A stretch of DNA of 64,000 bases from Flavobacteriaceae bacterium (GTDB taxonomy: Bacteria; Bacteroidota; Bacteroidia; Flavobacteriales; Flavobacteriaceae). Position 1 is the first letter of the stretch, and every line of letters begins with the position of its first letter. Below, piece after piece: positions 35,633-45,351 of the stretch. The notes under the pieces are model-generated. The model had not been told where the DNA came from, ran no database searches, and was given only the letters and a program-made list of their open reading frames with translations. Where the stretch lies: assembly GCA_021648755.1 (NCBI GenBank), contig JAKISG010000008.1, forward strand, positions 21,023 to 85,022, read 5' to 3'. The position numbers and the translations under genes were made by a program.

Positions 35633-37180
35633 ATGGCAAAACAAGAAGATTTATTTAAAAAAGTTATCGCTCACGCAAAAGAATATGGTTATATTTTTCA
35701 ATCTAGTGAGATATATGATGGCTTAAGTGCAGTTTATGATTATGCACAAAACGGCGTAGAACTCAAAAAAAACATACGAGACTATTGGTGGAAAGCAATG
35801 GTACAGTTAAACGACAATATTGTTGGTATTGATGCGGCTATTTTAATGCACCCAACTACTTGGAAAGCATCAGGTCATATAGATGCATTTAATGACCCGT
35901 TAATAGATAATAAAGACTCAAAAAAAAGATATCGTGCAGATGTTCTAATTGAAGATTATTGTCTTAAAATAGAAAAAAAAATAGAAAAAGAAATTACTAA
36001 AGCAGCAAAACGCTTTGGTGAATCTTTTAATAAAGAAGAATTCATTACTACAAATCAGCGCGTCTTAACTTATCAAGAAAAAATAAATACCATTCTTGCC
36101 AGAATGGGTAAATCTCTAGAAAAAGAAAATTTAGCAGACCTAAAGTTGCTCATTGAAGAGTTAGAAATTGCAGATCCTCTTTCAGGTTCAAAAAATTGGA
36201 CTGAAGTCAAACAATTTAATTTGATGTTTGGTACAAAATTAGGTGCAAATACTGCTACTGCAATGCATTTATATTTAAGACCTGAAACTGCACAAGGCAT
36301 ATTTGTAAACTTTGCTAATGTACAAAAAACGGGAAGAATGAAAATTCCGTTTGGTATTGCCCAAACAGGTAAAGCATTTAGAAACGAAATCGTAGCAAGA
36401 CAATTTATTTTTAGAATGCGAGAATTTGAACAAATGGAAATGCAGTATTTTGTGAAACCAGGAACAGAAATAGAATGGTACGAAAAATGGAAAGAAAAAC
36501 GTTTAAACTGGCATAAATCATTAGGTTTAGGTGAAGATAATTATCGATTTCACAATCATGATAAACTAGCACATTATGCAAACGCAGCAGCAGACATTGA
36601 ATTTAATTTTCCGTTTGGGTTTAAGGAACTAGAAGGCATACATTCTAGAACAGATTTTGATTTAAAAGCACACGAAGAACATTCTGGTAAAAAATTACGT
36701 TTCTTTGACCCTAAAACAAACGCAAATTATGTGCCTTATGTTGTAGAGACTTCGGTTGGATTAGATCGTTTGTTTTTAGCCATATTTTCAAAAGCTCTTC
36801 AAAATGAAGAATTAGAAGACGGGTCTAGCAGAGTTGTATTAAGATTGCCCTCGATATTAGCACCAACCAAAGTCGCAATTTTACCATTACTTAAAAAAGA
36901 TGGCTTACCAGAATTAGCAAAAAGCATAATGAATGATTTAATGTATAATTTTCAAACTATGTATGACGAAAAAGATGCTATTGGTAGAAGATATAGAAGA
37001 CAAGATGCTAACGGAACACCTTTCTGTATTACTATAGACCATCAATCATTAGAAGATAATACAGTAACCATTAGACATCGAGACTCTATGAAGCAAGAAC
37101 GAATATCAATAAACGAAATAACATTAATTGTTTCTAAAGAAATTTCATTTAAAAAATGGATACATAATTTTAGGGTTTAA
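35633..37180 (+). CDS. glyS: Glycine-tRNA ligase, single-chain (alpha2) type
   Basis: Class II aminoacyl-tRNA synthetase that charges tRNA-Gly. At 515 residues it is the homodimeric eukaryote/archaea-like form rather than the alpha2beta2 form of E. coli. Motif 2/active-site sequences include RPETAQGIFVNF (about 222-233), FRNEIVARQFIFRMREFEQMEMQ-type motif 2, and GLDRLFLAIF as motif 3. The C-terminal anticodon-binding domain (about 400-510) is present. Matching tRNA-Gly(TCC) is at 58633. The start codon is right behind the promoter element. Confidence 0.96.
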   Translation: MAKQEDLFKKVIAHAKEYGYIFQSSEIYDGLSAVYDYAQNGVELKKNIRDYWWKAMVQLNDNIVGIDAAILMHPTTWKASGHIDAFNDPLIDNKDSKKRYRADVLIEDYCLKIEKKIEKEITKAAKRFGESFNKEEFITTNQRVLTYQEKINTILARMGKSLEKENLADLKLLIEELEIADPLSGSKNWTEVKQFNLMFGTKLGANTATAMHLYLRPETAQGIFVNFANVQKTGRMKIPFGIAQTGKAFRNEIVARQFIFRMREFEQMEMQYFVKPGTEIEWYEKWKEKRLNWHKSLGLGEDNYRFHNHDKLAHYANAAADIEFNFPFGFKELEGIHSRTDFDLKAHEEHSGKKLRFFDPKTNANYVPYVVETSVGLDRLFLAIFSKALQNEELEDGSSRVVLRLPSILAPTKVAILPLLKKDGLPELAKSIMNDLMYNFQTMYDEKDAIGRRYRRQDANGTPFCITIDHQSLEDNTVTIRHRDSMKQERISINEITLIVSKEISFKKWIHNFRV

Positions 37181-37276
37181 ATTTTTAAAATTACGTAATT
37201 TAACTATTATTATTATTATATTTTAAAAAATAATACTATGTTAGCAAAATAATTTATTATCACTCAAACTTACAAA

Positions 37277-39940
37277 ATGAAAAATATATTTATACTATTA
37301 TTAATTACCTCTTTTATAATAAATATAAAAGCTCAAGAGAACAAACCTGCTAAAGCAACTTATACTGGGAAGTCAACTTCGATGAGAATAGTTCCTCCTC
37401 TTTCTTCAAGGGTTGCATTAATTCCTGCAGAAAAATTAACTAGAGAGCCGAAAGACGGTAGGTCTTTAAAAAATAAAATCATTATAGGAAAAGACCCACA
37501 AACAGAAAATGATTTTCTTGCAAGTAACCCACACCCACTAGCGCAAAAAACATCAACTAAATCTGTAAATTTTACTTTTGAAGTAGATAATAGTGTTGGG
37601 CCTCCTTCAGACCCTGCATTAGCTGTTGGTCCAAATCACGTTATGATTGTTTATAATACGGGGTTTAGTATCTATGATAAAAGTGGTACTGAAATTCAAG
37701 GACCACTAGCCGTTACAAACATTTTTTCTGCTGGAGGTTGTTGTGATTTAACCATATCATATGATAATGCTGCTGATAGATGGGTGATGACTTTTCTTTA
37801 TGTAGATGATGGAATCGAAGTTGCCGTATCTGATGGACCAGACCCTGAAACAGCAAGTTGGTTTGTATATTCAATTCCACAGGTTAATGACTATAATAAA
37901 CTATCTGTATGGAGTGACGGGTATTATATTACTGACAATACAGGTTCATTAAATAAAATTTATGCTTTAGAAAGAGCTGAAATGCTAGCAGGAAACCCTG
38001 CTGCGCAAATAATTGCATTTCCATTACCAGGAATTACTACAAGTGGTTTTTATAGCCCACAAGCATTAAACGTTACAGATTCAAATTCACCTGCTGCTGG
38101 CGGTGCAACTTTTGTTTATTTACAAGATGATGCATGGGCAGGAGTTGCTCAAGATCATATAAAATTATGGACTTTAGATGTCGATTGGGTTACACCAGGT
38201 AATTCAACAATTTCCGCAGCGCAAATAATTAATACAACACCTTTTATTTCTGTTTTTGATGGTGGCAGTTTCTCTAACCTAGCCCAACCAGGTGGTGGAT
38301 CAATTGATGCACTACAAGCAACAATAATGAATCAAGCACAATTTAGAAAATTTGAAAATCATAATTCTGCAGTATTTAATTTTGTGGTAGACACAGATGC
38401 CTCAAGCGGAGAATTAGCAGGTGTAAGATGGTTTGAACTTAGACAAGATGATGATAATATGCCTTGGTCTTTACATCAAGAAGGAACGTACACAGCACCA
38501 GACGGAAGACATGCCTGGCATGCCTCAATGGCTATGGATGCTGCAGGAAATATAGGAATGGGATACACATCTATGTCTGGACCAACAACACCAACAGTAG
38601 TTAGAGTAAGTTCATATTATACAGGTAGATTTGTAGATGACCCGTTGGGAACTATGAATGTTGCTGAAGAATTGATAGCAAACGGAACAGGAAATGTTAG
38701 CGGAAATAGATACGGAGATTATAGTAAAATTGATGTTGACCCATCTGATAATAGTACATTTTGGTTTATTAATGAATATATAAATGGTAGCGGTAAAGAT
38801 ATTGTTGGTGTATTTAGTCTTGAATTACTTGCTAACGATATAGGTGTTACAAGTATTGATGCACCGATTGATGGTGCTACTTCTGCAACAGAACAAGTTA
38901 CAATTACAATCCATAACTTTGGTGATTCTCCACAATCAAACATACCTGTTTCATTTATATTTAACGGAAATACTGTTAACGAAACATTTACAGGAACAAT
39001 TGCAACAGGTACATCAGCACAATACACATTTACAGCAACAGTAAACATGTCAACAGGAGAAGTTTATAGTATAGAATCTTGTACAAATTTAGTAGATGAT
39101 GAAAAAACTTCTAATAACTGCTCAAATATAATGCTAAACCAATTAGTTGTTTGCATACCTGTAGCAGGGGATGGTGATATAAGTGCCAGTGCCAATGGAT
39201 GTAATTTAGATGGAATTAAACGTTTCGTATTAGGCACAATAGATGTAGATAATGGGGATAGTGGTTGTAACAATGAAGGTGAAGTGACTATAAAAGGTTA
39301 TGCGGATAGAAGACATTTGTCAACAGACTTAAACTTACAAGAAGATGCCTATATACTACAATCTCAAATGAACTGGGAAGACGGAATTAATGGACCAGAA
39401 AAACTATCAGTATGGATAGATTTTAATGATAATGGTACTTTTGAAACTTCAGAACAATTAATTTTTGGCGAAGAATATTCAGCATTTAATGAATTAGTAG
39501 ATTTTAATCTAACACTACCAGCATCAGCAAATCTAGGAAGCCACGTGTTAAGAGTTAGAAGTATTGATACTTCTAGCCCTCCAGGTGACATTAACGATCC
39601 ATGTGCAGATTATGCATTTGGAGAAACTCAAGATTATACTGTAAATATTATTGATCAAGTAGCTAGCGTTGATGATAATTTATTTAATGAAACTAATTTT
39701 ATCGTATCTACATTAGCAAATAACCAATTTAATATTAACGTTACTACAACAGAAATTACAGAAAAATTAAATTTTAGCGTTACTAATATGCTCGGTCAAA
39801 AACTACTAAGTTATAGTTTGTACAATGTAAATGGTGGCTATAATTATGATTTAAACATGTCTTATGCTACTCCAGGTGTTTATATTTTAAGACTAGGTAA
39901 TTCTAAATATGGAAATACTAAAAAAATTGTAATCAAATAA
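37277..39940 (+). CDS. T9SS-secreted protein with GEVED domain and C-terminal sorting domain
   Basis: Exported surface or secreted protein of 887 residues. Signal peptide 1-19 (ends IKAQ). The N-terminal half (about 70-515) is a beta-propeller-like region with ADRWVMTF, SDGYYIT, PDGRHAWHASMAMD and GDYSKIDVDP. A CARDB-like segment (about 520-610; VTSIDAPIDGAT) follows. Residues about 650-790 form a GEVED-type domain ending in FGETQDYTV. The last 80 residues form a type A T9SS sorting domain (SVTNMLGQKLLSY...PGVYILRL). The next gene is a paralogue that shares both ends but not the GEVED part. Confidence 0.85.
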   Translation: MKNIFILLLITSFIINIKAQENKPAKATYTGKSTSMRIVPPLSSRVALIPAEKLTREPKDGRSLKNKIIIGKDPQTENDFLASNPHPLAQKTSTKSVNFTFEVDNSVGPPSDPALAVGPNHVMIVYNTGFSIYDKSGTEIQGPLAVTNIFSAGGCCDLTISYDNAADRWVMTFLYVDDGIEVAVSDGPDPETASWFVYSIPQVNDYNKLSVWSDGYYITDNTGSLNKIYALERAEMLAGNPAAQIIAFPLPGITTSGFYSPQALNVTDSNSPAAGGATFVYLQDDAWAGVAQDHIKLWTLDVDWVTPGNSTISAAQIINTTPFISVFDGGSFSNLAQPGGGSIDALQATIMNQAQFRKFENHNSAVFNFVVDTDASSGELAGVRWFELRQDDDNMPWSLHQEGTYTAPDGRHAWHASMAMDAAGNIGMGYTSMSGPTTPTVVRVSSYYTGRFVDDPLGTMNVAEELIANGTGNVSGNRYGDYSKIDVDPSDNSTFWFINEYINGSGKDIVGVFSLELLANDIGVTSIDAPIDGATSATEQVTITIHNFGDSPQSNIPVSFIFNGNTVNETFTGTIATGTSAQYTFTATVNMSTGEVYSIESCTNLVDDEKTSNNCSNIMLNQLVVCIPVAGDGDISASANGCNLDGIKRFVLGTIDVDNGDSGCNNEGEVTIKGYADRRHLSTDLNLQEDAYILQSQMNWEDGINGPEKLSVWIDFNDNGTFETSEQLIFGEEYSAFNELVDFNLTLPASANLGSHVLRVRSIDTSSPPGDINDPCADYAFGETQDYTVNIIDQVASVDDNLFNETNFIVSTLANNQFNINVTTTEITEKLNFSVTNMLGQKLLSYSLYNVNGGYNYDLNMSYATPGVYILRLGNSKYGNTKKIVIK

Positions 39941-40019
39941 ATAATTTAAAAAGAGCGTTAATATCTTTTTTTATTCGTAAAACTCAGAAATCAAATTTAT
40001 AAATTTAAACCTTTTTAAA

Positions 40020-42935
40020 ATGAAAAAAATTTTTACTTTACTGTTTGTTGTTTTAATTACAGCAAACATAAATGCTCAAAAAAACGAACCAGCAGGTCCT
40101 ACATTAATGTCTAGTTCTACTTCAATGACACATGTTACATCAATAGCATCAAGACCAAACGATCAAATCCCGATAGATATGACCCCAAAAGAGGCAAAAG
40201 ATAGGAGGTCATTAGGTAACGAAGTAATAATCGGTAAAGACCCACAAACCAAAAATGACTTATTAGCAAGTAACCCAAACCCTTTAACCCAAAAAATTGC
40301 AGGTAAAGCACCAAGTATTGTTTTTGATGCTTACGTATCAGGAGCAACGCCTACAGACCCTTCTCTAGCTATTGGACCAAACCATGTCTTTGTAGTTTTT
40401 AATACTGGTTTTAGAATTTTTGATAAAAGCGGAAATCCGCTAACAGAAGAAATATCACCAGACCCTGCCATATTCCCAAGTTCAGGATGTTGTGACCTTA
40501 CCGTTTCATATGATGCTGCTGCTGACAGATGGGTTCTATCTTTTTTAACAGGTGCAGGTGCAGGTGCGCAAATAGCAGTTTCAGACGGTCCAGACCCCGT
40601 AAATGACGGTTGGTTTGTTTATAACATTCCTGCTATTAATGACTATCAAAAATTATCTATTTGGAGTGACGGTTATTACTTAACCGATAACAATAATGAC
40701 ACAAATAAAATTTTTGCTATGGAACGTAATGAAATGTTATTAGGAAACCCTGCAGCACAAGTTATTGGTTTTCCTTTACCAGGAATTATTACCAGCGGTT
40801 TTTTTAGTCCACAAGCCTTTAATGTAAGTAATGCTAATATGCCAGCAGTTGGTGGGGCTCCGTTTGTATATCTACAAGATGACGCTTGGTCTGGAGTTTC
40901 TCAAGACCACATTAAATTATGGACTGTTGATGTTGATTGGGTCACACCAGAAAGTTCTACAATTTCTGCAGCACAAACCATAAATACCACACCTTTTATT
41001 TCTGTATTTGATGGTGGTAGTTTTTCAAATTTAGAAGAACCAGATGGTGTAAATATTGACGCACTACAAGCAACTATTATGAATCAAGCACAATTTAGAA
41101 AATTTGGAAGTTATAATGCTGCAATATTTAATTTTGTTGTTGATACAGATGCTTCTGAAGGAGAATTAGCAGGAATCCGTTGGTATGAATTTAGACAAGA
41201 TGGTGATAATATGCCCTGGTCTCTTTTTCAAGAAGGCACATATACTGCCCCTGACGGAAGACACGCATGGCATGCTTCTATGATAATGGATGTTCAAGGA
41301 AATATAGGTATGGGTTACACTTCAATGTCTGGTCCAACTACCCCAACAACTGTAAGAGTAAGTTCATATTATACGGGTAGATTTGCTAATGACCCTTTAG
41401 GAACAATGACTATAAGCGAAGAACTTATTGAAAATGGTACAGAAGATATTGGCAGCTTTAGATACGGAGATTATAGTAAAATTGATGTTGACCCAGTAGA
41501 TGACAAGACCTTTTGGTTTATTAATGAATACCGTAAAGATGGTAGAAAAGGTGTAGTAGGAGTGTTTAAAATTGCGCCAAATACTACAAATGATACAGGT
41601 GTAATTAGTATAGACTCTCCTACAAATAGTACTTTAGGCGCTAATGAAGATGTTATCGTTACCGTTTTTAACTATGGTGAAGATTCTCAAACTAATATAC
41701 CCATTGAATTAAGTGTAGATGGTAATGTTGTTGCAACTGGTGTTTTGACTGACCTAACATCATTAAATACAGCACAATTTACTTTTACAGGTATCGATTT
41801 ATCTATAGTAAATCATACATATACGCTTACATCTTGTACAGGCTTAACAGGTGATGAAGATACAGAAAATGACTGTACTACTTCAAATGTAACAAATTTA
41901 AACCCTACAGACATAGGTATTACTGCTATTACTGCACCAACAGGTGGTGAAAGTTTAGGTAGTGAGTCTATTACAGTAACTATTGAAAATTTTGGAGGTG
42001 CTGACCAATCAAATTTTGATGTTTCTTATACTTTAAATTCAGAAACTCCAGTTGTTGAAACAGTAGCAGGACCTCTTGCAGTTGGTAGTACAATACCTTA
42101 TACCTTTACTGCACAAGGCGATTTCTCTGTAGTTGCATCACATACACTTATGGCAACAACACAACTAACAGATGATGCTGATACTAGTAATGATGCGATT
42201 ACTGAAACTATTGTTAATCTTTCTTGCCTATCTGAAGCAAATACAACTTCTCAACCAGTTGGACCAGATGGAGGGACAATAACGACATCAACAGTAACTT
42301 TTATAGAAGATTTTGTAATCAATGATATTAATGTAACTTTAGATATTACGCATACTTGGGTTGCTGATTTAGATATTAAATTAGTAGCACCAAATGGCAC
42401 AGAAGTAATTTTGGCAGAAGATCAAGGTGGTGGTAACGCTAATTTCACAAACACTATTTTTGATGATGAAGCAACAATATTAATTACAGAAGGAAGTGCC
42501 CCTTTCACAGGTTCTTTTCAGCCAGAAGGAAGCCTAGCTACCTTAAACGGTTTACAATCTATTGGAGACTGGAATTTAGTAATTGAAGATGATACAAATT
42601 TTGACGGAGGTAACTTAAATAGTTGGTCATTACAATTATGTAGTGATGATGTTACTGCAAGTGTAGAAGGTGCATTATTTAATGAATCTGATTTTAGAGT
42701 TGCCACTTTAGAAAATAACCAATTTATTATTTCAGTAAATACTACTGAAATTACAGATAGATTAAACTTTAGTGTTACCAATATGCTAGGTCAAAAATTA
42801 TTGAGTTATAATTTAGATAATGAAAATGGAGGTTACAAATATAGTCTGGATATGTCTTATGCTACTCCAGGTGTTTATATTTTAAGATTAGGTAATTCTA
42901 AATATGGAAATACTAAAAAAATTGTAGTCAAATAA
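40020..42935 (+). CDS. T9SS-secreted protein with P domain and C-terminal sorting domain
   Basis: Paralogue of the preceding protein, 971 residues. Signal peptide 1-19 (ends INAQ). Residues about 25-525 match the first protein closely (ADRWVLSF, SDGYYLTDN, PDGRHAWHASMIMD, GDYSKIDVDP). Two CARDB-like repeats follow (about 530-735; GVISIDSPTN, GITAITAPTG). In place of GEVED it carries a proprotein-convertase P domain (about 740-880; VNDINVTLDITHTW-like, LVAPNGTEV, GDWNLVIEDD). The sorting domain at the end is nearly the same as in the first copy, including at DNA level. A strong terminator follows at 43004. Confidence 0.85.
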   Translation: MKKIFTLLFVVLITANINAQKNEPAGPTLMSSSTSMTHVTSIASRPNDQIPIDMTPKEAKDRRSLGNEVIIGKDPQTKNDLLASNPNPLTQKIAGKAPSIVFDAYVSGATPTDPSLAIGPNHVFVVFNTGFRIFDKSGNPLTEEISPDPAIFPSSGCCDLTVSYDAAADRWVLSFLTGAGAGAQIAVSDGPDPVNDGWFVYNIPAINDYQKLSIWSDGYYLTDNNNDTNKIFAMERNEMLLGNPAAQVIGFPLPGIITSGFFSPQAFNVSNANMPAVGGAPFVYLQDDAWSGVSQDHIKLWTVDVDWVTPESSTISAAQTINTTPFISVFDGGSFSNLEEPDGVNIDALQATIMNQAQFRKFGSYNAAIFNFVVDTDASEGELAGIRWYEFRQDGDNMPWSLFQEGTYTAPDGRHAWHASMIMDVQGNIGMGYTSMSGPTTPTTVRVSSYYTGRFANDPLGTMTISEELIENGTEDIGSFRYGDYSKIDVDPVDDKTFWFINEYRKDGRKGVVGVFKIAPNTTNDTGVISIDSPTNSTLGANEDVIVTVFNYGEDSQTNIPIELSVDGNVVATGVLTDLTSLNTAQFTFTGIDLSIVNHTYTLTSCTGLTGDEDTENDCTTSNVTNLNPTDIGITAITAPTGGESLGSESITVTIENFGGADQSNFDVSYTLNSETPVVETVAGPLAVGSTIPYTFTAQGDFSVVASHTLMATTQLTDDADTSNDAITETIVNLSCLSEANTTSQPVGPDGGTITTSTVTFIEDFVINDINVTLDITHTWVADLDIKLVAPNGTEVILAEDQGGGNANFTNTIFDDEATILITEGSAPFTGSFQPEGSLATLNGLQSIGDWNLVIEDDTNFDGGNLNSWSLQLCSDDVTASVEGALFNESDFRVATLENNQFIISVNTTEITDRLNFSVTNMLGQKLLSYNLDNENGGYKYSLDMSYATPGVYILRLGNSKYGNTKKIVVK

Positions 42936-43003
42936 ATTTGATTAACTTCTATATTTGGGTTTTACTAACAGAAAGAATATTTAAAAAAATCACATTATAC
43001 TTA

Positions 43004-43034
43004 ATAAAAGAAGAGCATTACGCTCTTCTTTTAT
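43004..43034. terminator. Strong hairpin terminator after T9SS genes
   Basis: Perfect 13-bp stem (ATAAAAGAAGAGC / GCTCTTCTTTTAT) with a 5-base loop ATTAC. The right arm is T-rich on the plus strand and the left arm gives a T-rich tract on the minus strand, so it may work in both directions. Confidence 0.88.
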
Positions 43035-43097
43035 TATAGGTTAATTTCTCAGTTTCATAAATTTTTAAAATTGATTTAAAAATCAAGTCAAATTTAA

Positions 43098-43105
43098 TAT
43101 CTTTG
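43098..43105 (+). promoter_or_regulatory. -7 element (TATCTTTG) for tdh
   Basis: Exact TAnnTTTG match about 90 bases upstream of the tdh ATG, leaving a leader of roughly 83 bases. Confidence 0.5.
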
Positions 43106-43194
43106 TTGATTAAATTTTAAATAGATTTCGATTTTATTTTTAATGTAAAAAGAAAACTATTTAGTTTGAATATTAACTATTTAAAAATTAATTT

Positions 43195-44157
43195 ATGAAT
43201 GATACCCTATTAATTATCGGAGCTTGTGGTCAAATAGGAACCGAACTGACTTTAAAATTACGAGAAAAATATGGCGAAAAAAATATAATTGCAACAGATA
43301 TTAGAGAAGGTTCAAAAGAATTAATGCATTCAGGTATTTTCGAAATTTTAAATGCAACAGATGAAGAAGCAATTGCTATAATTGTAGAAAAATACCAAAT
43401 TACACAAGTATATTTAATGGCAGCAATGCTATCAGTAACTGCAGAAAAATTACCTAACAAAGCATGGAACCTAAATATAAATTCTTTGTTGTATATTTTA
43501 AACTTAGCTAAAGACAAAAAAATTAAAAAAGTATTTTGGCCAAGTTCCATCGCTGTATTTGGTCATTCAACGCCTAAACATAACACGCCTCAAGAAACGA
43601 TTACAGAACCAACAACAGTATATGGTATAAGTAAACTGGCAGGCGAACGTTGGTGTGCATATTATCAAGATAAATACGATGTAGATGTAAAAAGCATTCG
43701 TTATCCAGGAATTATTAGTTGGAAAGCAAACCCAGGAGGAGGAACTACTGATTATGCTATAGAGATTTTTCATAAAGCACTAAAAGAAAAAAAATATGAT
43801 TGTTTTTTAAGTCCAGAAACTAGATTACCAATGATGTATATGGATGATGCCATTAAAGCCACCATAGAATTAATGAGTACAAAAAAAACAACGAATTTTA
43901 CATCATACAATATTTCGGCAATAGACTTTACACCACAAGAAATTGCGACTGAAATTCAAAAACATATTCCGAATTTTAATATTAACTACAAACCAGATTT
44001 TAGACAAAAAATTGCAGATTCATGGCCCAGTAGCGTTGATGATACCAAGGCAAAAAAAGACTGGAATTGGACACATGAGTTTGATTTAAAAATAATGACT
44101 ATTGAGATGCTTAAAAATTTAAAAACTAGATTTAACTCATCGTTAGAGAATGTATAA
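43195..44157 (+). CDS. tdh: L-threonine 3-dehydrogenase, SDR/epimerase type
   Basis: NAD+-dependent oxidation of L-threonine to 2-amino-3-ketobutyrate. It belongs to the extended-SDR (epimerase-like) class known from psychrophilic flavobacteria, not the zinc-dependent MDR class of E. coli. Rossmann motif GACGQIGTEL is at 9-18; catalytic Tyr143 and Lys147 lie in TVYGISKLAG. SSIAVFG (117-123) and the YPGIISW segment are typical. 320 residues is the normal size. A generic sugar epimerase is less likely because of the specific match around 105-180. No kbl gene is adjacent. Confidence 0.85.
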   Translation: MNDTLLIIGACGQIGTELTLKLREKYGEKNIIATDIREGSKELMHSGIFEILNATDEEAIAIIVEKYQITQVYLMAAMLSVTAEKLPNKAWNLNINSLLYILNLAKDKKIKKVFWPSSIAVFGHSTPKHNTPQETITEPTTVYGISKLAGERWCAYYQDKYDVDVKSIRYPGIISWKANPGGGTTDYAIEIFHKALKEKKYDCFLSPETRLPMMYMDDAIKATIELMSTKKTTNFTSYNISAIDFTPQEIATEIQKHIPNFNINYKPDFRQKIADSWPSSVDDTKAKKDWNWTHEFDLKIMTIEMLKNLKTRFNSSLENV

Positions 44158-44201
44158 ATTTTAATTCGTAAGGTTTAAAATTCTAACCGTCTAAAGTTTT
44201 T

Positions 44202-44813
44202 ATGAAAAATATAATTAAGAAAAGTTTAGAAAAAGCATGTAGTTATCAAGAATTTAGAAATTTGGTTTCTAAATTAATTACAGAAAATAAATCTACAGGT
44301 AATGAGCAATCAGAAGTTTTATCTCATTATAGTTTATTAAATGATAAACGAATGAAACGGATTGACAAAACAATTAAAATAACAGCAGAGACATTAGCTA
44401 CAATAAATAATATTAAAACTAATTTAATTTTTTTAGTATTAACAGAAGGCTGGTGTGGTGATAGTGCACAAACTTTACCTGTAATAAATAAAATAGCAAC
44501 ATTAACTACTAAAATAGAATTGAAAATACTATTGCGAGATACAAATGAAGACTTAATGCAACATTTTTTAACTAATGGAGCAAAATCAATTCCGAAACTA
44601 ATAATTTTAGAAAAAAAGAATTTAAAAGTTTTAAATTCTTGGGGACCAAGTCCAAATAATTTAAGAAAAATAGTAATAGCCTATAAAAAAGAAAAAGGCA
44701 CTTTAGATGATGAATTTAAAAAAAACATACAAGTTTGGTATAATAAAGATAAAGGAATAAGTACGCAAAAAGAAATTGCTTCGTTATTAAATATTTTTGA
44801 AAATGCTAATTAA
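44202..44813 (+). CDS. Thioredoxin-fold protein with CGDS active site
   Basis: A 203-residue protein with a thioredoxin-like domain (about 70-165), no signal peptide. The active-site segment reads EGWCGDSAQTLPV, so Cys85 is followed by Ser88 where thioredoxins have the second Cys. It therefore cannot do ordinary dithiol exchange; a monothiol or binding role is more likely. An isolated cis-Pro-like SIPK near 127 is kept. The C-terminal 40 residues are charged. It overlaps the following gene by 11 bases, suggesting coupled expression. Confidence 0.78.
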   Translation: MKNIIKKSLEKACSYQEFRNLVSKLITENKSTGNEQSEVLSHYSLLNDKRMKRIDKTIKITAETLATINNIKTNLIFLVLTEGWCGDSAQTLPVINKIATLTTKIELKILLRDTNEDLMQHFLTNGAKSIPKLIILEKKNLKVLNSWGPSPNNLRKIVIAYKKEKGTLDDEFKKNIQVWYNKDKGISTQKEIASLLNIFENAN

Positions 44814-45294
44814 CTATTCCGATTTATCTGAAGAAGCAAAGGTGTTTTTATACCCTTCTAGCCGAAAATTTTACGACAATGAAATAGAAGAACTAGAATT
44901 ACAAATAAAAGAGTTTATTGCTAATTGGTCAGACCTTTCTTTAGGAGAAACAACATTTTCTGCTTCATATAAGATTGAATATAACCGTTTTATTCTTTTT
45001 TTTATTTCGGAAAACACTATAATTACAACAGCGCTTTTAAATAAATTAGCTCTATTTATTTTGAAATTGGAAAAAGAATATGCAATAACTTTACTAGACA
45101 AAATAAACGTTTGTTTTAAACAAGGTAGGTTTGTACAATACCAAGAAATGAAACGTTTTAGAAAACTAATTAAAAATAGAAGTATTTCTAAAAAAACCAT
45201 TGTTTTTAATAATTTAATTAAAACCAAATACGAATTTGAAAACGAATGGGAAGTTAATGTAACGGATAGTTGGTTGTCACATTTGTTTACATAG
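44803..45294 (+). CDS. Diverged paralogue of the 23565 conserved protein
   Basis: A 163-residue soluble protein of unknown function. Its C-terminus (TIVFNNLIKTKYEFENEWEV, then DSWLSHLF) clearly matches the 23565-24050 protein (IVFNNLVNTVADFKTNWEV, DSWHIRLF). N-terminal blocks also align (AKVFLYPSSRKF with ARVWIYQADRIF). The central SGCSIDSS motif of the other copy is absent here, so the suspected functional residue is lost. I place the start at the ATG at 44803; a TTG six bases upstream is also in frame. It overlaps the thioredoxin-fold gene by 11 bases. Confidence 0.72.
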   Translation: MLINYSDLSEEAKVFLYPSSRKFYDNEIEELELQIKEFIANWSDLSLGETTFSASYKIEYNRFILFFISENTIITTALLNKLALFILKLEKEYAITLLDKINVCFKQGRFVQYQEMKRFRKLIKNRSISKKTIVFNNLIKTKYEFENEWEVNVTDSWLSHLFT

Positions 45295-45351
45295 ATACTC
45301 TTGGCTATTCTTACTCAAGTTCTAAGAATAGCCAATAATCAATATTAAATT

